Numbered from the stretch's first letter, positions 44,799-55,825 are shown. The stretch is 64,000 nucleotides of DNA from Diospyros lotus (GCF_014633365.1 NC_068351.1:23382866-23446865), one strand, 5' to 3'. Notes: generated by a model from the sequence alone, not told the origin. Translations and numbers: made by a program.

Positions 44799-45149
44799 TT
44801 AACCTTTCCTGAAGTATTTTTGTACACATGCTTCCCGCACCAGTGCGAGATTACTCTCATCAAAAGCTGCCTTTAGCTTCCTAGTCTTCTTCTCCAGTTG
44901 TGGATATAGGCGCAATGCTAAACCGCACAAACAAAAACTTCCAATTGTCGATGTAGGTGCAATGCTGAATTGCCCAAACAAAAGTTTCCAATTTTGGAGT
45001 AATGTTGAACTGCTTAAATAAAATATTCTAGTTATGGACGTAGGCATATGGCTAAATCGTGTCAACAAATAGTAATCTCTAATGCGGTCCACTTCTTCAT
45101 CATCAGCGTGGTTAGTGTTAGTGTCAGTATCACTGCATAAGGTCTCCAT
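44799..45149 (-). other. Minus-strand frame across the array (not a gene)
   Basis: A 116-residue open frame runs through four array units. Its repeated LQNWKLLF/LEKKTRKL-like content simply follows the repeat period, and it has no known domain. I regard it as non-coding. Confidence 0.5.
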
Positions 45150-45380
45150 ACCCTACGGCTAGGCCACGATAATAACCTTGTTTCATGGATGTAGGCATAA
45201 TGTCGAACCACTAATCAAAATCTTTTGTTGATTGGGCCATGTTAACAACCCCATTTTGTGGATGCTAGTGCAATGCCGAACCATCGATAAAAGTTCTTTC
45301 TTGCGGATGTAGGTTGGAACTACTAAACTACCTTATGAAAATCTCGCATGGATGTAGGTTGGCTTTCTATTGAACCTTGA

Positions 45381-46993
45381 TGTAGACATTTATTCACATA
45401 TTTATTGGTCATAATTAAGTAATGTTTTTAGTATTTTTATATGTGTTTTATCTAGAATTGTCTAGTATTTTGAGTTTTCTTTACATATATTTAATTTTTA
45501 GTATTTCTTGTTATTTTACAAGAATACTACTTGATGTTTAGGTTAAAATATAAAAATAAAAAATAAAAAAATTATAAAGTTAATTTCAAAATTAATATTA
45601 TAATATAAATAAAAAATAAATATTATAAATAATTAATATTATATTATAATTAAAGTTATATAATTAATACTATATTAAATATTATGTTTTATATTATATT
45701 ATATATTATATATGTTAAGGAAGTGGCGTGAACCATGCAGTTAGGGCCTATGTTGCACAGAAACGGAAACAGGAAATGTTTCCGACAGGAAACAGAAACG
45801 TGAAAACGGACATTCTTTTAAAAAAATAAGCATAAATAGGGTCTAAAACGAGTTTAGGAAACAGGGAAACGACTCCTATGAGGTGTTTATGTGCAACATA
45901 GGTTAGGACGGCCCAACATATGCATGCATATATAATAAAATATATGAGAATTAAGAGGGAATTGAAAGGTAGAGACTTGGGCGGAACTTGAAGGTGGAAA
46001 ACCAAGGGAAGGTAGAGAGTTCTTCTGGGCGCTAGCCATCAAAGGAAATTAAGGAGGCAGAATTTGGAGCAGCTTGAAGCAGCAGAAATGAAGATTGAAG
46101 CAGCACAGGCACGCACAACAGCAGGCGCAAGCGTAGGCAGATGCAGATTTTTTAACCCAGATCTGAACAGATCTGGGCTAGAGAATTTTTGTCTTCTTTT
46201 TCCTTCTTTAATTAATTTTCTTATGCTTTCGTTATTACTTTGGGTTTTAATTAATTCTTCCATGAACTAATTTGTTAAACTAAGGCAATGTCTTTGTCGA
46301 AACTATGATGAGGCATTTTTTTATAATTTTATGTGATTAATGAATAATTTGGGTTATATTGAGTTGTGTGGTATTAGATTTAATACTTCTGAATAATTGA
46401 CCACTATTTAAATAATTTGATACCTAATCTTTAGACCGAAAGGAGATAGGTTGGGGATTGCATCGTAGGTACCATACACCATAAAGTAAAATCGACTATA
46501 AATAGAATTCGATTTCTTTGTGTGGCTTTTAGCGATAAGTTAGGAATTTCACAAATTGTAATGTGTTTTTATTTAATTAAACTTTTATAAAAATATAGAA
46601 AGTTATTAAAAAAAAATTGACTCATTATAACCTAAAAATAAGGTAACGAATGTGTTACGAGATTTCACCATCACATACTCAATTTATCAATTCATTCACA
46701 TAAAAATATATGATTTGCATTGCATAGCTAGGTTTATACATGTGCCTTAGTTATTAAAATTCATTGATTTCTTTGATTCAAGTTGCCTTCCAAATCAATT
46801 TTATTTTATTAATCTAATTAATTAATTTACTTTTTTTTTGTTCTTTATTAAACCTGAAATTTCTTATTGTCTAAATAATAAAGAAAGTTTTAAAATTTGG
46901 TAATTGAAATCTTTCCTTGTGAGAACGATATTCTTACTCATTATTATACTACTTGTTTCACCTGTACACTTGCGGTATATTTTAGGGTGATTA
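45381..46993 (+). mobile_element. Solo LTR inserted in the array
   Basis: Begins TGTAGACATTTATTCAC. The flanking repeat AACCTTGA lies at 45373-45380 and 46994-47001, and removing the insert rejoins an array unit (GAACCTTGACAAACAAAATG). The end region (TGTACACTTGCGG) resembles the 3' end of some gypsy LTRs. The end is not a perfect CA, so the exact right border may shift by a few bases. No ORF. Confidence 0.65.
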
Positions 46994-47390
46994 AACCTTG
47001 ACAAACAAAATGCTAAATTTGCTAATGTAGGGCAATCCGAACTATGATAACAAAATCTCAGGACTTTGGCACCTCGCTGTCCTAATTGCGATAACAATAA
47101 CGGAACCTGAGGCTTTTGTTTATTTTGGTGGTGCCTCGCCTAGAATATATGCTAGTTTCACTGAACTATGACATCAAAATCTTACCACGGATGTAGGCTA
47201 AAAAGGCCAATCACATATCAAAAATTCACTCCACACTAAGATAAGCCTCCTCACAAATGTAGGTAACCCCAAACTGCGCCACCAAAAGCATAGACTTAGG
47301 CTGGTTTCACTTAACTGTGTTGTCAAAATCGCACCCTCACAAATGTAGGCCTTGTCTAAACTACGTTACCTAAAAAATGCCTTCTATTAG

Positions 47391-49330
47391 TGTAGATGCT
47401 CTAGACCCAATCAGATTGGGTATATTGTACACTGACAATTGCAATTATATTTATTATTGAATAAGGAGTTATTCAAATTCACAAGAAGTCATTCTATTAG
47501 TTTCTTATTATTATTGTAATGACCGAATGAAACTAGATAGTCCATATGATGTATAGTGTGATTAATCTTTAAAGATGTGAGATGATGCATCACAGTTTCT
47601 AGACATCATTAAATCTTCCAAGTCGTAGCAATGTCAAGAATGGACACTGACAATTGTGGTAAGACTTGTATGTGCTATATTTTTTCTATGTGATTGTAAT
47701 GAAAGTCTCACACCCATAGGCATGGGGATGCCTAGACAAGTACATAGGTGACCAATGTTAGAGAATGTGTCATTGGACATGACTCGCTATGAGAATCCAT
47801 TTTAGTTATATGTTAATGGAATTCTCATACGAGATGGGTGTAACTAATCCTTGGACCTGAGGTTGTCACGATCATCTCATAAGAAGACCGGTATGCTTTA
47901 ACTTCTTTTCGATGGATCTAGATAAAGGTTGCACGTGGGCGATCGTTGGACATATTGTGAGGCTTATGGAGATAGGTGCATAGCCAAGATGGGACTCGTT
48001 TATCCCTTGATAGAGGAAGATGTATCTAAGGCGCCTTCAGTGGATATTCACTTTAAATCCATGGCTATGGTGAAAGAGATCAATAAGAAGTTATTGATTC
48101 ACTTTCTATTATGTGAAGATACCCAGATGACCAAAGAAAAACTCACGTGATCGTAATCAAGCAACATATCGCTATACTTGAGATCACATAAGATACATTA
48201 AAGAGAGGATCGAATTACACAGTAACCATGCTCGTGAAAAGTTATTTGTATATTATGAATCCTTTTGAATAATTGGGTAGGCGTGACGTTTTTCTAAAGG
48301 CCAATCTTGTCTTATGTGTTCATACCGACACATTGCCAACATATTCGGAAGCCTAATGAGTCACATGCAATAGGCACGATCCCTAGCTTAAATCAGGAAA
48401 GCGGACGTATAGTTAAGTGGGACACTTCGGCAAGAAGTTGTGCCGTCGTAGGTTTTCACGGAAAAAGAACAAATAGACGTAATGACATTGATATGAGGAG
48501 GGGTCATCATAAAGGAAAAAGTTTCCTATAATGGGAGTTGATTAAATTAGGAAGAAGTTTCTAATTTAATAATTTTTCATTTGTTAGAGTGGCAAATAGA
48601 AAATAAAATATATTTGGGCTTAAGTTAATATTTGGACTAAATTGGATTTGGGTCAAATATTAAATTAAATATTATATTTAGACTAAATTGAATTTGGGTC
48701 AAATATTAAATATTAAAAATTAAATATTATATTTAGACTAAATTAGATTTGGGCAAAATATTAAATTAAATATTATGTTTGGGCTTGAATTAGATTTGGG
48801 CCAAAATATTTTATTTAAACTTATAATTAGATTTGGGCCGCTTAATTAAGTTTTTAGTTAGACTAGAATAAACCTATTTAATTAAATTCCTAATTGGACT
48901 AAATTAAATGGGTCGGCCCATATCCATTACGGTTTAAGAAACCCTAGAGCTCCTTATAAATATCCCTTTATGGGTTGCCTAAAATATTTTAGAGTGATTA
49001 TTTTGTATGGTTTTTCAAGAGTTGAATAACGATTTTCGTTTACTCTTTCTCGTTTCTTTTTGGCATCGATTTGAAACGTAGGCGTTCAATTCCGTCCATA
49101 CACAAGCCATAAAAAGGAAAAGGAGCTAGCACTCATATTCCGCTCTCCTTGCTAACAGACGCGTGCTGCGTATCACGAGTTAGAGGCCGGACACTTGGAC
49201 GGCTCGAATCTGCAAACGACTCGGAAATCTAAATGTTAGATTTATTTTATTTGTATGTAAATGATTTAATTTCGACGTTGATCCAATCGCTGGGATCGGG
49301 ATAAGGTTAAAAAATGTTGAACTATGCTGC
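47391..49330 (+). mobile_element. LTR-like or LARD-type insertion in the array
   Basis: Noncoding, about 1.9 kb. It shares AGCCTAATGAGTCACATG and TTAGAGGCC plus CTTGGACG with the block at 17231-17787/29423-30194. TATA-like CCTTATAAATATCC lies near 48953-48966. Tandem AT-rich units fall at 48600-48850. The array resumes after it. Borders are approximate; a possible AGATG duplication flanks it. Confidence 0.5.
48600..48850 (+). repeat. Tandem 45-60-bp AT-rich units
   Basis: About five units of AATTGGATTTGGGTC plus AAATATTAAATTAAATATTA-type text. Confidence 0.8.
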
Positions 49331-49850
49331 TTGCCCCATAGCGATCTTGCTTTACTTTCACCTTCAATCACAGATGTAGGGTTTTTTAGAAATTGCATTA
49401 TCAAAATTGTGGAGTAGATTCAGGGATACGAACCGAGTCACTAAAAACAGTCCCTCGAGGATGTAAGCTTCGTTTGAACTATATCACTGAAAATGCTTCT
49501 GATTGCAGAAATAGGCATCCCCCACCAAACCGCTCAAACAAAACTCTGGTCTTCTAATTGCAGAAGTAGGCATTATGCACATAACTGCCTTAACAAAATA
49601 CCTAATGCTCTTATTATAGATGTAGACTAGGTTGAACCACAAAAACAAAATCATGGCTCTTTCAATGCATTTTGGTTGCGGAGGTAGGCATTGTATGCCG
49701 AACCACCTTGACAAAACGCTCCTTGGTATTCTATTGCGTATGTAAGGAAACTTAAACCTCAAAAACAAAAGTATCTCTATAGCATAAGCCTCAAAGGTAC
49801 ACCCTGAAAGTACAATGTGTACTAAATTTCCCCTTAGATTATGCCATGAC

Positions 49851-50329
49851 AACTAACACTTCTTCATGCAAGGCAACCCCCCAGCTTCCTCACTTACACT
49901 AGGGAGGCATTGTTTTTTTTCTATTTGCTGTAGTTGTCATAATAGGGGAGTGGCTATGAGAATGCCTTGTAACAAGTTGTATGTTACCTCAAGGTAAAAC
50001 ATCACTCAAACTCAGTCTTTCCATATTCTTTCTTCTAACCTTTATGGGTTGCAAGATTCAGAAAGACCAAATGATACACCAAGTGCTAGGTACTCCTACC
50101 TTGATACTTGCATTTTACATACATGCAACACTTGCATAAACCATACATTAAGAGCAATTCCTCAAACATCTCCAAAAAATTCCATATTCATTCATTCTTC
50201 TTTTTCTAAGTGTAGTTTACAAAAACTTCTCATCTAATGAAAAAATTTCCCACAAGGGAATCCTATTGTAGGAAATTAATAAAAATCCCATCAAAGAAAT
50301 TAATGGGTGCATCAAAAATCCCAAATTGA
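49851..50329. other. No gene recognised
   Basis: Unassigned sequence between the array and the coiled-coil remnant. It probably belongs to the Tat-like element, equivalent to the region next to the antisense ORF's 3' end. Confidence 0.4.
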
Positions 50330-50830
50330 TTCTCAGATTGATTCTCTTTGAAATGCCTTAGTAGTTCTTGGGCGAGGTTAGGCTCTGAGTCTTGTAGAAC
50401 CTTCACTTCTCAAAGCTTCGAGGATATAACTCTTTCCTTCTATGGTAGTCCCAGGAAAGTCGATACTCTTTGACGGCTTGGGTCCGAATGGCCACCACAT
50501 CCACCTCTCGAAAAGCATGCTCTTCCTCTTGAAGGAAAGATTGTAGATATGCATTATTTTTGTGTGAGTGCCTTAGTTCTTCCATAATTTGGCTATGGTC
50601 CTTAGCAAGAGTAGTGTAGGACTCTTGCACCTCCTCTGTCATTTTTTATTGCGTCTCCTCAATGCCCTTTATTCTTGTAAGCTCGTCTTCCATGGACGTA
50701 GCCTTTATTTTTATCTTCTCATTTTCTATCCTAAGGCCATGGAGTTGGTCTTTTTCTTTCTCCAAAGTACGGACGCGAGCCCTAAGATGAGCACGGTTAA
50801 TCGCGTTCGCTACCAGATTTTGCAGATATT
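50330..50830 (-). pseudogene. Coiled-coil remnant of a Tat antisense ORF
   Basis: The minus strand encodes RARVRTLEKEKDQLHGLRIENEKIK and, after one stop near 50640, TTLAKDHSQIMEELRHSHKNNAYL and EEEHAFREVDVVAIRTQAVKEYRLS. This is a charged coiled coil ending in a conserved-looking block that recalls the C-terminus of Tat extra proteins. It lies on the strand opposite to the Tat LTR at 42103, as expected for an antisense extra ORF. It is truncated on its N-terminal side by the copia remnant at 50840. Confidence 0.55.
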
Positions 50831-50871
50831 CCTTCTAACAAGGCCAAAAAAAAAAAAAAAAAAGCTAGAAA

Positions 50872-51030
50872 GTGAGCCTATCAGCTTTGAAGAAGCCATG
50901 CAACATTTGAAGTGGCAGGAAGCCATGCCAAAGGAATTAAAGGCGTCGACAGAAAACAAAACGTGGAGCTTGAACCAAATGAGTTTATAAAGCAAAATAC
51001 AATCTTGATGGATTAGTTGAGCATTACAAG
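50872..51030 (+). pseudogene. copia RT, N-terminal piece
   Basis: EPISFEEAMQHLKWQEAMPKEL, then ENKTWSL, then in a shifted frame AKYNLDGLVEHYK, the start of copia reverse transcriptase up to the ERYKARLVAKG region. The usual ARLVA codons are missing at the insertion point. Confidence 0.85.
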
Positions 51031-51169
51031 TGTTGTTGTCAAAACAAAACAATCTTTTCTTTTCTTTTTTTTTTATGGGAGAATACAATTTGTGCGTGGT
51101 TGATCATGGTAGTCTCGCTCAGGCCTCGTGAGAGTTTTGTCACCAACATGTTCTAAGAGTCTCGTCAAC

Positions 51170-51420
51170 GTGTGCTAAGAGTCTGATGAACGAGTGGCCC
51201 TTGATGACCGAGTAGGTCTGATGAATGAGTGGCCCTTGATGACTGAGTGGCTCTAATGAACAAGTGGACCTTGATGATCGAGTGGGTCTGAGGAAGGAGT
51301 GGTCCTTAATAACCAAGTGGGTCTGATGAATGAGTGACCCTTGACGATTGAGTGGCCCTTGACGACCGAGTGGCCCTTGATGATCGAGTGACCCAAGATG
51401 ACCGAGTGACCTACAAGATG
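51170..51420. repeat. 33-bp tandem repeats in U5 of the Tat solo LTR
   Basis: Units such as TGATGAATGAGTGGCCCT and TGATGACCGAGTGGGTC repeat about seven times. Confidence 0.85.
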
Positions 51421-51669
51421 AGAGCATCGTTAGGGGCGTGGGTGGGTGTCCCCACGCAAATCCTATGATGCCTAACTTAGTTCTCGAGAGCAAAAGTACA
51501 AAATCGGGCTGAGAGGACCTAAGAATGTGTGCCTTGTGTCAAAGGCATGCCCTGCTATTTATAGAAGAGGGAGAAGGGAGATGTGCGAAAATTGTGACGA
51601 GAGTCTTGCGGCCCATTCCATAGATTTCACAGCCCATCTGAGAGTCTCAAAGCCCATCCGTAGAGGCGC

Positions 51670-52220
51670 AAATGATACCCATTCGGTCATGATCGAGTGG
51701 GTTACAAAAAGAGGAGGGATTTGGTCTAACCCACTCGGTCATGACCGAGTAGGTCTTTTCCCACTTGGCTTCGATGCCTTCTTTTTTCCTTGCTCTTGGT
51801 TCAGTCTTAAGTGGTTCTCATTCCTCAACTTCAATCCACATTTCCATCTTAATGCATCTCGTATCTCTCAAAAACTCAAAATATGAAAGTTATAGATAAT
51901 TCTCTTAGATTTTCATAGGACTTTGAATCACCTCAATTAGATCTCGAACGAGAGAGTTATGCCCAAAAAACAAAAGCAATGTCACACCCACTCAGTCATG
52001 ACCAAGTGGGTCTTCCCTACTTGGTCTTGGCTGATTTCAGCCTTGATTTAGCTGGGATCTCTCAAAACTCAAAACACGGAAGTTGTAGATAATGTTCTTG
52101 GATTTCTATAGGATTTTGAATCACCTCAATCAGAGTCTAAACGTGAGAGTTATGCCCGAAAAACCAAAACAGTATCATACCCACTCGGTTATGACCGAGT
52201 GGGTCCTCCCTACTTGGTCT
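51670..52220. repeat. Palindromes ACTCGGTCATGACCGAGT and a 190-bp duplication in U3
   Basis: The 18-bp palindrome, extended by CC/GG outside, occurs at about 51677, 51736, 52000 and 52180 with small changes. The last two sit in tandem copies of a unit of about 190 bp (51855-52035 and 52045-52225) that share CTCTCAAAAACTCAAAA and GAGAGTTATGCCC. Confidence 0.85.
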
Positions 52221-52370
52221 CGGCTCGACCTCTTGCTCCTTCAGTTTGTTTCCTTGATCTGTCTTGCAACCCGTTGGCCCTTTGGGCTTCATTTCCATGT
52301 CTCATGACTCTTTTAGGTCCCGTCACTCTTCAAGTTTGTAGGGCATATCAACAAGGCACATCCTGTTACA

Positions 52371-53178
52371 AAGGGATATAGTTAAGTAGATAGCCTTGAT
52401 TATAATGAGACTTTTGCATCTGTGGCGAAATTCACCATTGCGAAATGCCTCCTTGTAATAGTAGTGGTCAAAGAGTGGGACTCACATGAGCTCGACATCA
52501 ATAGTGCACTCCTTAATGGAGATCTTGATGAAGAACTATTTATGAAGCTTCCTTAATTAAGGATACAGAAGAGAAGGAAAGGGACTAACATGCAAGTTGC
52601 ACAAATCATTATACAAGTTAAAGCATGCTTCAAAGTGGTGGTTAGGGAAATTAATAGAAACACTATTCCAATATGGCTTCAAGCAAAGTTTTTCTGACAA
52701 CTCTTTGTTTACCTTGTCTGGAAAGAATGGTCGGTTGATAGTACTTATATATGAGGACGATTTGATCCTTGCAGGTAATAACAAGGACATAGGGACTCTA
52801 AACTATTTTCTTGAATTAGAAGTCAAGCGAACCGATAAAGGAATTCTTCAAAACCAACAAAAGTACACTAGGGACATCATATCTAAATTAGGCGTCATGG
52901 ATGTTAACGAGGCTGAAAGTCTAATGCCGCAGCAGCATGGACTCCTGGTTGTGGAAAGAGAACCTATTAGACAACCTTGGCTATATCAAGGATTGGTTGG
53001 AAGGTTGTTGTATTTAACATTGACTAGACCAGACATCACTTTTGGAGTACATCTCCTCAGCCAATTCATGGTAGATCCAGGCCAACCATACATGGCCATG
53101 GATAAATATTTGGTTCGTTATCTAAGAAGTCTCCTGAACAAAGGAGTTATTTTCTTAAAGAAAACTCGCTTGAGCTAA
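52371..53178 (+). pseudogene. copia reverse transcriptase, main part
   Basis: DSLDYNETFASVAKFTIAKCLL and ELDINSALLNGDLDEELFMKLP, a stop, then the 193-residue frame 52597-53178 with LYKLKHASKWW, LFTLSGKNGRLIVLIYEDDLILAGNN and YLTLTRPDITFGVHLLSQF. The catalytic YVDD has become YEDD, which by family knowledge still has both Asp residues but is atypical. Stops near 52395 and 52553 confirm decay. Confidence 0.9.
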
Positions 53179-53660
53179 GAGCCTGTTACAACGCCGACTA
53201 GGCCAATATCTTGTCCAACCACTAGAAGATCATTTACTAGTTTTCTGACATTCCTTTGCAACGCACTATTAACTTGGAGATTAAAGAAGCAATAGACAGT
53301 TGCTCTTTTATCTGCAGAAAAGCAGAGTATAGGGCCATGTCCCAAACAACAAATAAGGAGTTGGTCCGGCTAGTTAATTAATATTTTTATTGAGGTTCCT
53401 AAATCCATTGCATTGTTTTGTGATAACGAGTCCACAATTCATATTGCTTCCAACCCCGTCTTTTACGAAAGAACAAAACATATTGAATTGAATTGCCATT
53501 ATATTATTCGAGAAAAGGTTCAAACGACAAAGCTTCCTCTTAATCTTCAATTTGTTCCTTCCCATTAACTAGCGAACATCTTCACAAAAGAACTCGGACA
53601 TGAGCAGTTGTACACCAAGCATCCTTCAATGGATTGGCGTCCAATGAGCGCGCAACCAAT
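53179..53660 (+). pseudogene. copia RNase H, decayed
   Basis: In shifting frames: TRRSFTSFLTFLCNALLTW, SAEKQSIGPCP-like text, and [29 protein letters not shown] followed by QFVPSH and FTKELGHEQL. These are the C-terminal RNase H blocks of copia. Several stops are present. Confidence 0.85.
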
Positions 53661-54241
53661 CAGTTATTTACATAAGGGAAGTTACCATTAGCTTTGATTG
53701 AGCCAATCCATGCATATTTTACGTGATTTGATTCTCCTGTATACATACAGCCATGTACATTGATATCAATATAATATAGATACAGTTTTCGATCTATACA
53801 TACATTTTTGCAGAAATAAATTCTACATTTTGTCTGCAAATTAAATTTGTGAATGAAACATCCCTTTATACCCTTTATTTTTTAAAAATAGATTATTATA
53901 TTAAGAGCATTTTAAGAAGTGATTAACGACAAATTAAATATTAATTCTAAATTTTGTTTGAGAACTAAACTTATAGCTAGAATTGAATTGAATTTTTTAT
54001 TTTAAGATGTGTTATTTCAAAGATGAGAATTGATTCATAAATTCACTCCTTCCAACCATTGCGTAACTGAAATTGAAATACACAAAGAGAGAAGTCGGCA
54101 TCAGAGAAAAAGATAAGCTGTATATATACGCTCGCAGGCAGAAATCAAATTACGTACCATGCGGCTGAAGGTATCCTCTCTCTCTACATATATATATATA
54201 TATATATAGGTAGGGCCTGGATGGATCCATCCATGCTATTT
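53661..54241. other. Intergenic DNA and 3' region of the CML gene
   Basis: 53690-53830 may be a worn copia LTR (repeated ATACATAC, ATCTATACATAC). From about 54060 it is downstream sequence of the calmodulin-like gene, with an (AT)n run at 54187-54208. No clear poly(A) signal was fixed. Confidence 0.4.
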
Positions 54242-54757
54242 CTAGCAGGAATCTCCATTACTACTGAGGTTAGACTTTTTGGACATCATCTTCTTGAATT
54301 CTTCAAAGCTAACATGGCCATCGCCGTCGGAATCGACGGTCTGGATCATTCTGGTGCAGTCCTGGACGGAGCATTTCTCGCCGAGGCGGTTCAGGATCTG
54401 GTGAAGCTCAGTGGCGGAGATGAGGCCGTTCTTGTTCTGATCGTAGAGCTCAAACGCTTCCTTCAGCTCCCTGACGCCGTCGTCGCCGTGGCCGGCGGAT
54501 TTGCAGAAGCTGGCAAACTCATCGAGATTGATGAAGCCATCGCGGTCGGTGTCGATCTCCTCCATCATTCGCTTCACCTCGGACTCGGAGGTGTTGGAGC
54601 CGAGGGCGTCCATAACTTGAACCAGCTCGGTCACCGAGATCTTGCCGTCGCCGTTTGCATCGAACCTTTTGAAGACGTTCCGCAATTCTTCCATGTCGTC
54701 CAGGTACACCGAAGGCTTTGGCACGGGGTTCGCTTCGCCGTTCGTCGCCATTGCCAT
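54242..54757 (-). CDS. CML27: Calmodulin-like calcium sensor (CML26/27 type)
   Basis: An intact, intronless 171-residue protein. Four EF-hand loops are complete: residues 33-44 ([12 protein letters not shown]), 69-80 ([12 protein letters not shown]), 106-117 ([12 protein letters not shown]) and 142-153 ([12 protein letters not shown]), each with Asp at position 1 and Glu at 12. They form two pairs as in calmodulin. The N-terminus (1-20) is variable and carries no signal peptide or myristoylation Gly2; the C-terminal tail is Ser/Asn-rich and ends in Cys. From memory, the block from DANGDGKIS to the end is closest to Arabidopsis CML27/CML26, so orthology needs a tree. The expected role is a cytosolic or nuclear Ca2+ sensor that binds target proteins. 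The ATG chosen is the first; MAM allows Met3 as an alternative. The plus-strand 212-residue frame is its antisense shadow. Confidence 0.95.
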   Translation of the reverse strand: MAMATNGEANPVPKPSVYLDDMEELRNVFKRFDANGDGKISVTELVQVMDALGSNTSESEVKRMMEEIDTDRDGFINLDEFASFCKSAGHGDDGVRELKEAFELYDQNKNGLISATELHQILNRLGEKCSVQDCTRMIQTVDSDGDGHVSFEEFKKMMSKKSNLSSNGDSC

Positions 54758-54810
54758 TTCTCGCTCTACCTTTTCAGTCAGAACAATGTATATATATATA
54801 TATATACATA

Positions 54811-54860
<50 letters not shown>
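54758..54860 (-). promoter_or_regulatory. CML 5' leader with (TA)9 and (CT)21 microsatellites
   Basis: On the minus strand a CT tract (54814-54855, about 21 units) and a TA tract (54789-54806, nine units) lie 32-98 bp upstream of the start codon. CT/GA tracts close to the start are common in plant 5' UTRs and bind GAGA-type (BPC) factors; a role here is inferred. They are probably length-polymorphic. Confidence 0.6.
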
Positions 54861-55825
54861 AATTGGTGGTGTAACCGGTGTTTCCTTTTTAGAGAGAGGA
54901 AATTAGTGTTAGCTGTTTATTGGGATTACCGGATTAGAGACGTCCGTTGATTAAGAAAACATAAAAAGATATTCTAAATGTTATTATTTTAAAATTTTCA
55001 ATTTAAATTTGATAAAAATTTCAGAAAAAGACTTAAATTCTAAACCTAAACCTAAATCTTAAACCTTAAAATAAAATAACATAAAAATCTCTCTTATTAT
55101 TGAGTAATTACAAAAATTAATTATTTTACTATGTCTTTAAGTTAGTGAAGTACTACTTTTATGTTTAGATGACTCAAGTTTCTGAATTTTGTCCGAATAA
55201 TTTTAAAGAAAGCAGACTTTCCTTTGGTTTGTCCTCTAAATAAATTAGGATACAGTTATAATCTATATACACTTAGGATAAATTTTTAAGAAATAACTAT
55301 TCTCCACATAAAAGTACGATTCCTTTACTTTAGGTGACAAAAAGGGTTTAGTTAAAGTCCCCTCGTGTGAATGATGTATGTTTTGGAGACTTAGAACAAA
55401 CACTAATAACAGGCCTGGGGAACAAAATCATTGGGCTAATTTAATCAAGTGGATCAAATTCTTGAGATAAGGATGTAATATTAGGAATTACATTCTCTTT
55501 TTTAAGAGTTATAATTTCAAAAATTTGAATTTTTTTCAGTAATTATAATTTTTACTCAAAAACATTCCAAAATTTTCTTTTACCTCCTTAACATAAAATT
55601 CACAATAAAAAATAAAATTAAGGCTGGTACTTAGAGTTTTAGCTTCCAATATGGTATAGATCAATTTAAGTAACATTATACTAGAAATAAAAAAAAAAAA
55701 ATCTTTAAGTGTATTCTGGATTGTCACAAAATTCCATTAAATATTACAACAACCCATACTTTCTTAATGATACATATTATTGAATAAACAACAAAAATTG
55801 ATAAGAACAAAATAACGTAAAACCA
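54861..55825. other. CML upstream region, no gene
   Basis: Promoter sequence of the CML gene followed by AT-rich intergenic DNA. No confident TATA box was found on the minus strand. A telomere-like CTAAACCTAAACCTAAA stretch lies near 55037-55057. Confidence 0.4.

Larger units (their letters stand above)
44370..49850. repeat. Long degenerate array of GGATGTAGGC...GCCGAACC...ACAAAA units
   Basis: At least 20 units of about 40-100 bp with the pattern TTGCGGATGTAGGC, a few variable bases, GCCGAACCACCT and then AACAAAA-TC. Clear units fall at about 44880-45370, 47020-47390 and 49370-49800. Two insertions (45381-46993 and about 47391-49330) interrupt it. The motif resembles a phrase often found once in the U5/leader of plant LTR elements; here it is amplified. 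By position, between the Tat leader and an antisense coiled-coil ORF, it corresponds to the 3'UTR repeat zone of Tat elements. Confidence 0.7.
51031..52370 (-). mobile_element. Tat solo LTR inserted in the copia RT
   Basis: Plus-strand left end TGTTGTTGTC, right end CCTGTTACA. The left 60 bp match the 32681 LTR (T-run then ATGGGAGA), so it belongs to the same Tat family in minus orientation. A minus-strand TATA (CTATAAATAGCAGG) lies at 51553-51564. A TTACAA repeat flanks the insert (51024-51029 and 52366-52371), but the RT also lacks about 14 bp there. U5 has 33-bp repeats; U3 has large palindromes. Confidence 0.75.
50840..53660 (+). mobile_element. 5'-truncated copia remnant (RT and RNase H), split by a solo LTR
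   Basis: An A19 run (about 50846-50864) precedes the start of reverse transcriptase. Coding text continues to 51030, stops at the inserted LTR (51031-52370) and resumes at 52371 through RNase H to about 53650. No LTR pair, gag or integrase was found. A degraded 3' LTR may follow to about 53830. Confidence 0.8.

Noticed and set aside
44799..45149. 116-residue minus-strand ORF
   Set aside because: Runs through several units of the degenerate array; its internal similarity follows the repeat, and no domain is present.
54221..54859. 212-residue plus-strand frame
   Set aside because: Exact antisense shadow of the EF-hand gene extended into the CT/GA microsatellite.
55037..55060. Telomeric repeat (CTAAACCTAAACC)
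   Set aside because: Only two to three units in AT-rich DNA; too short for an interstitial telomere array.
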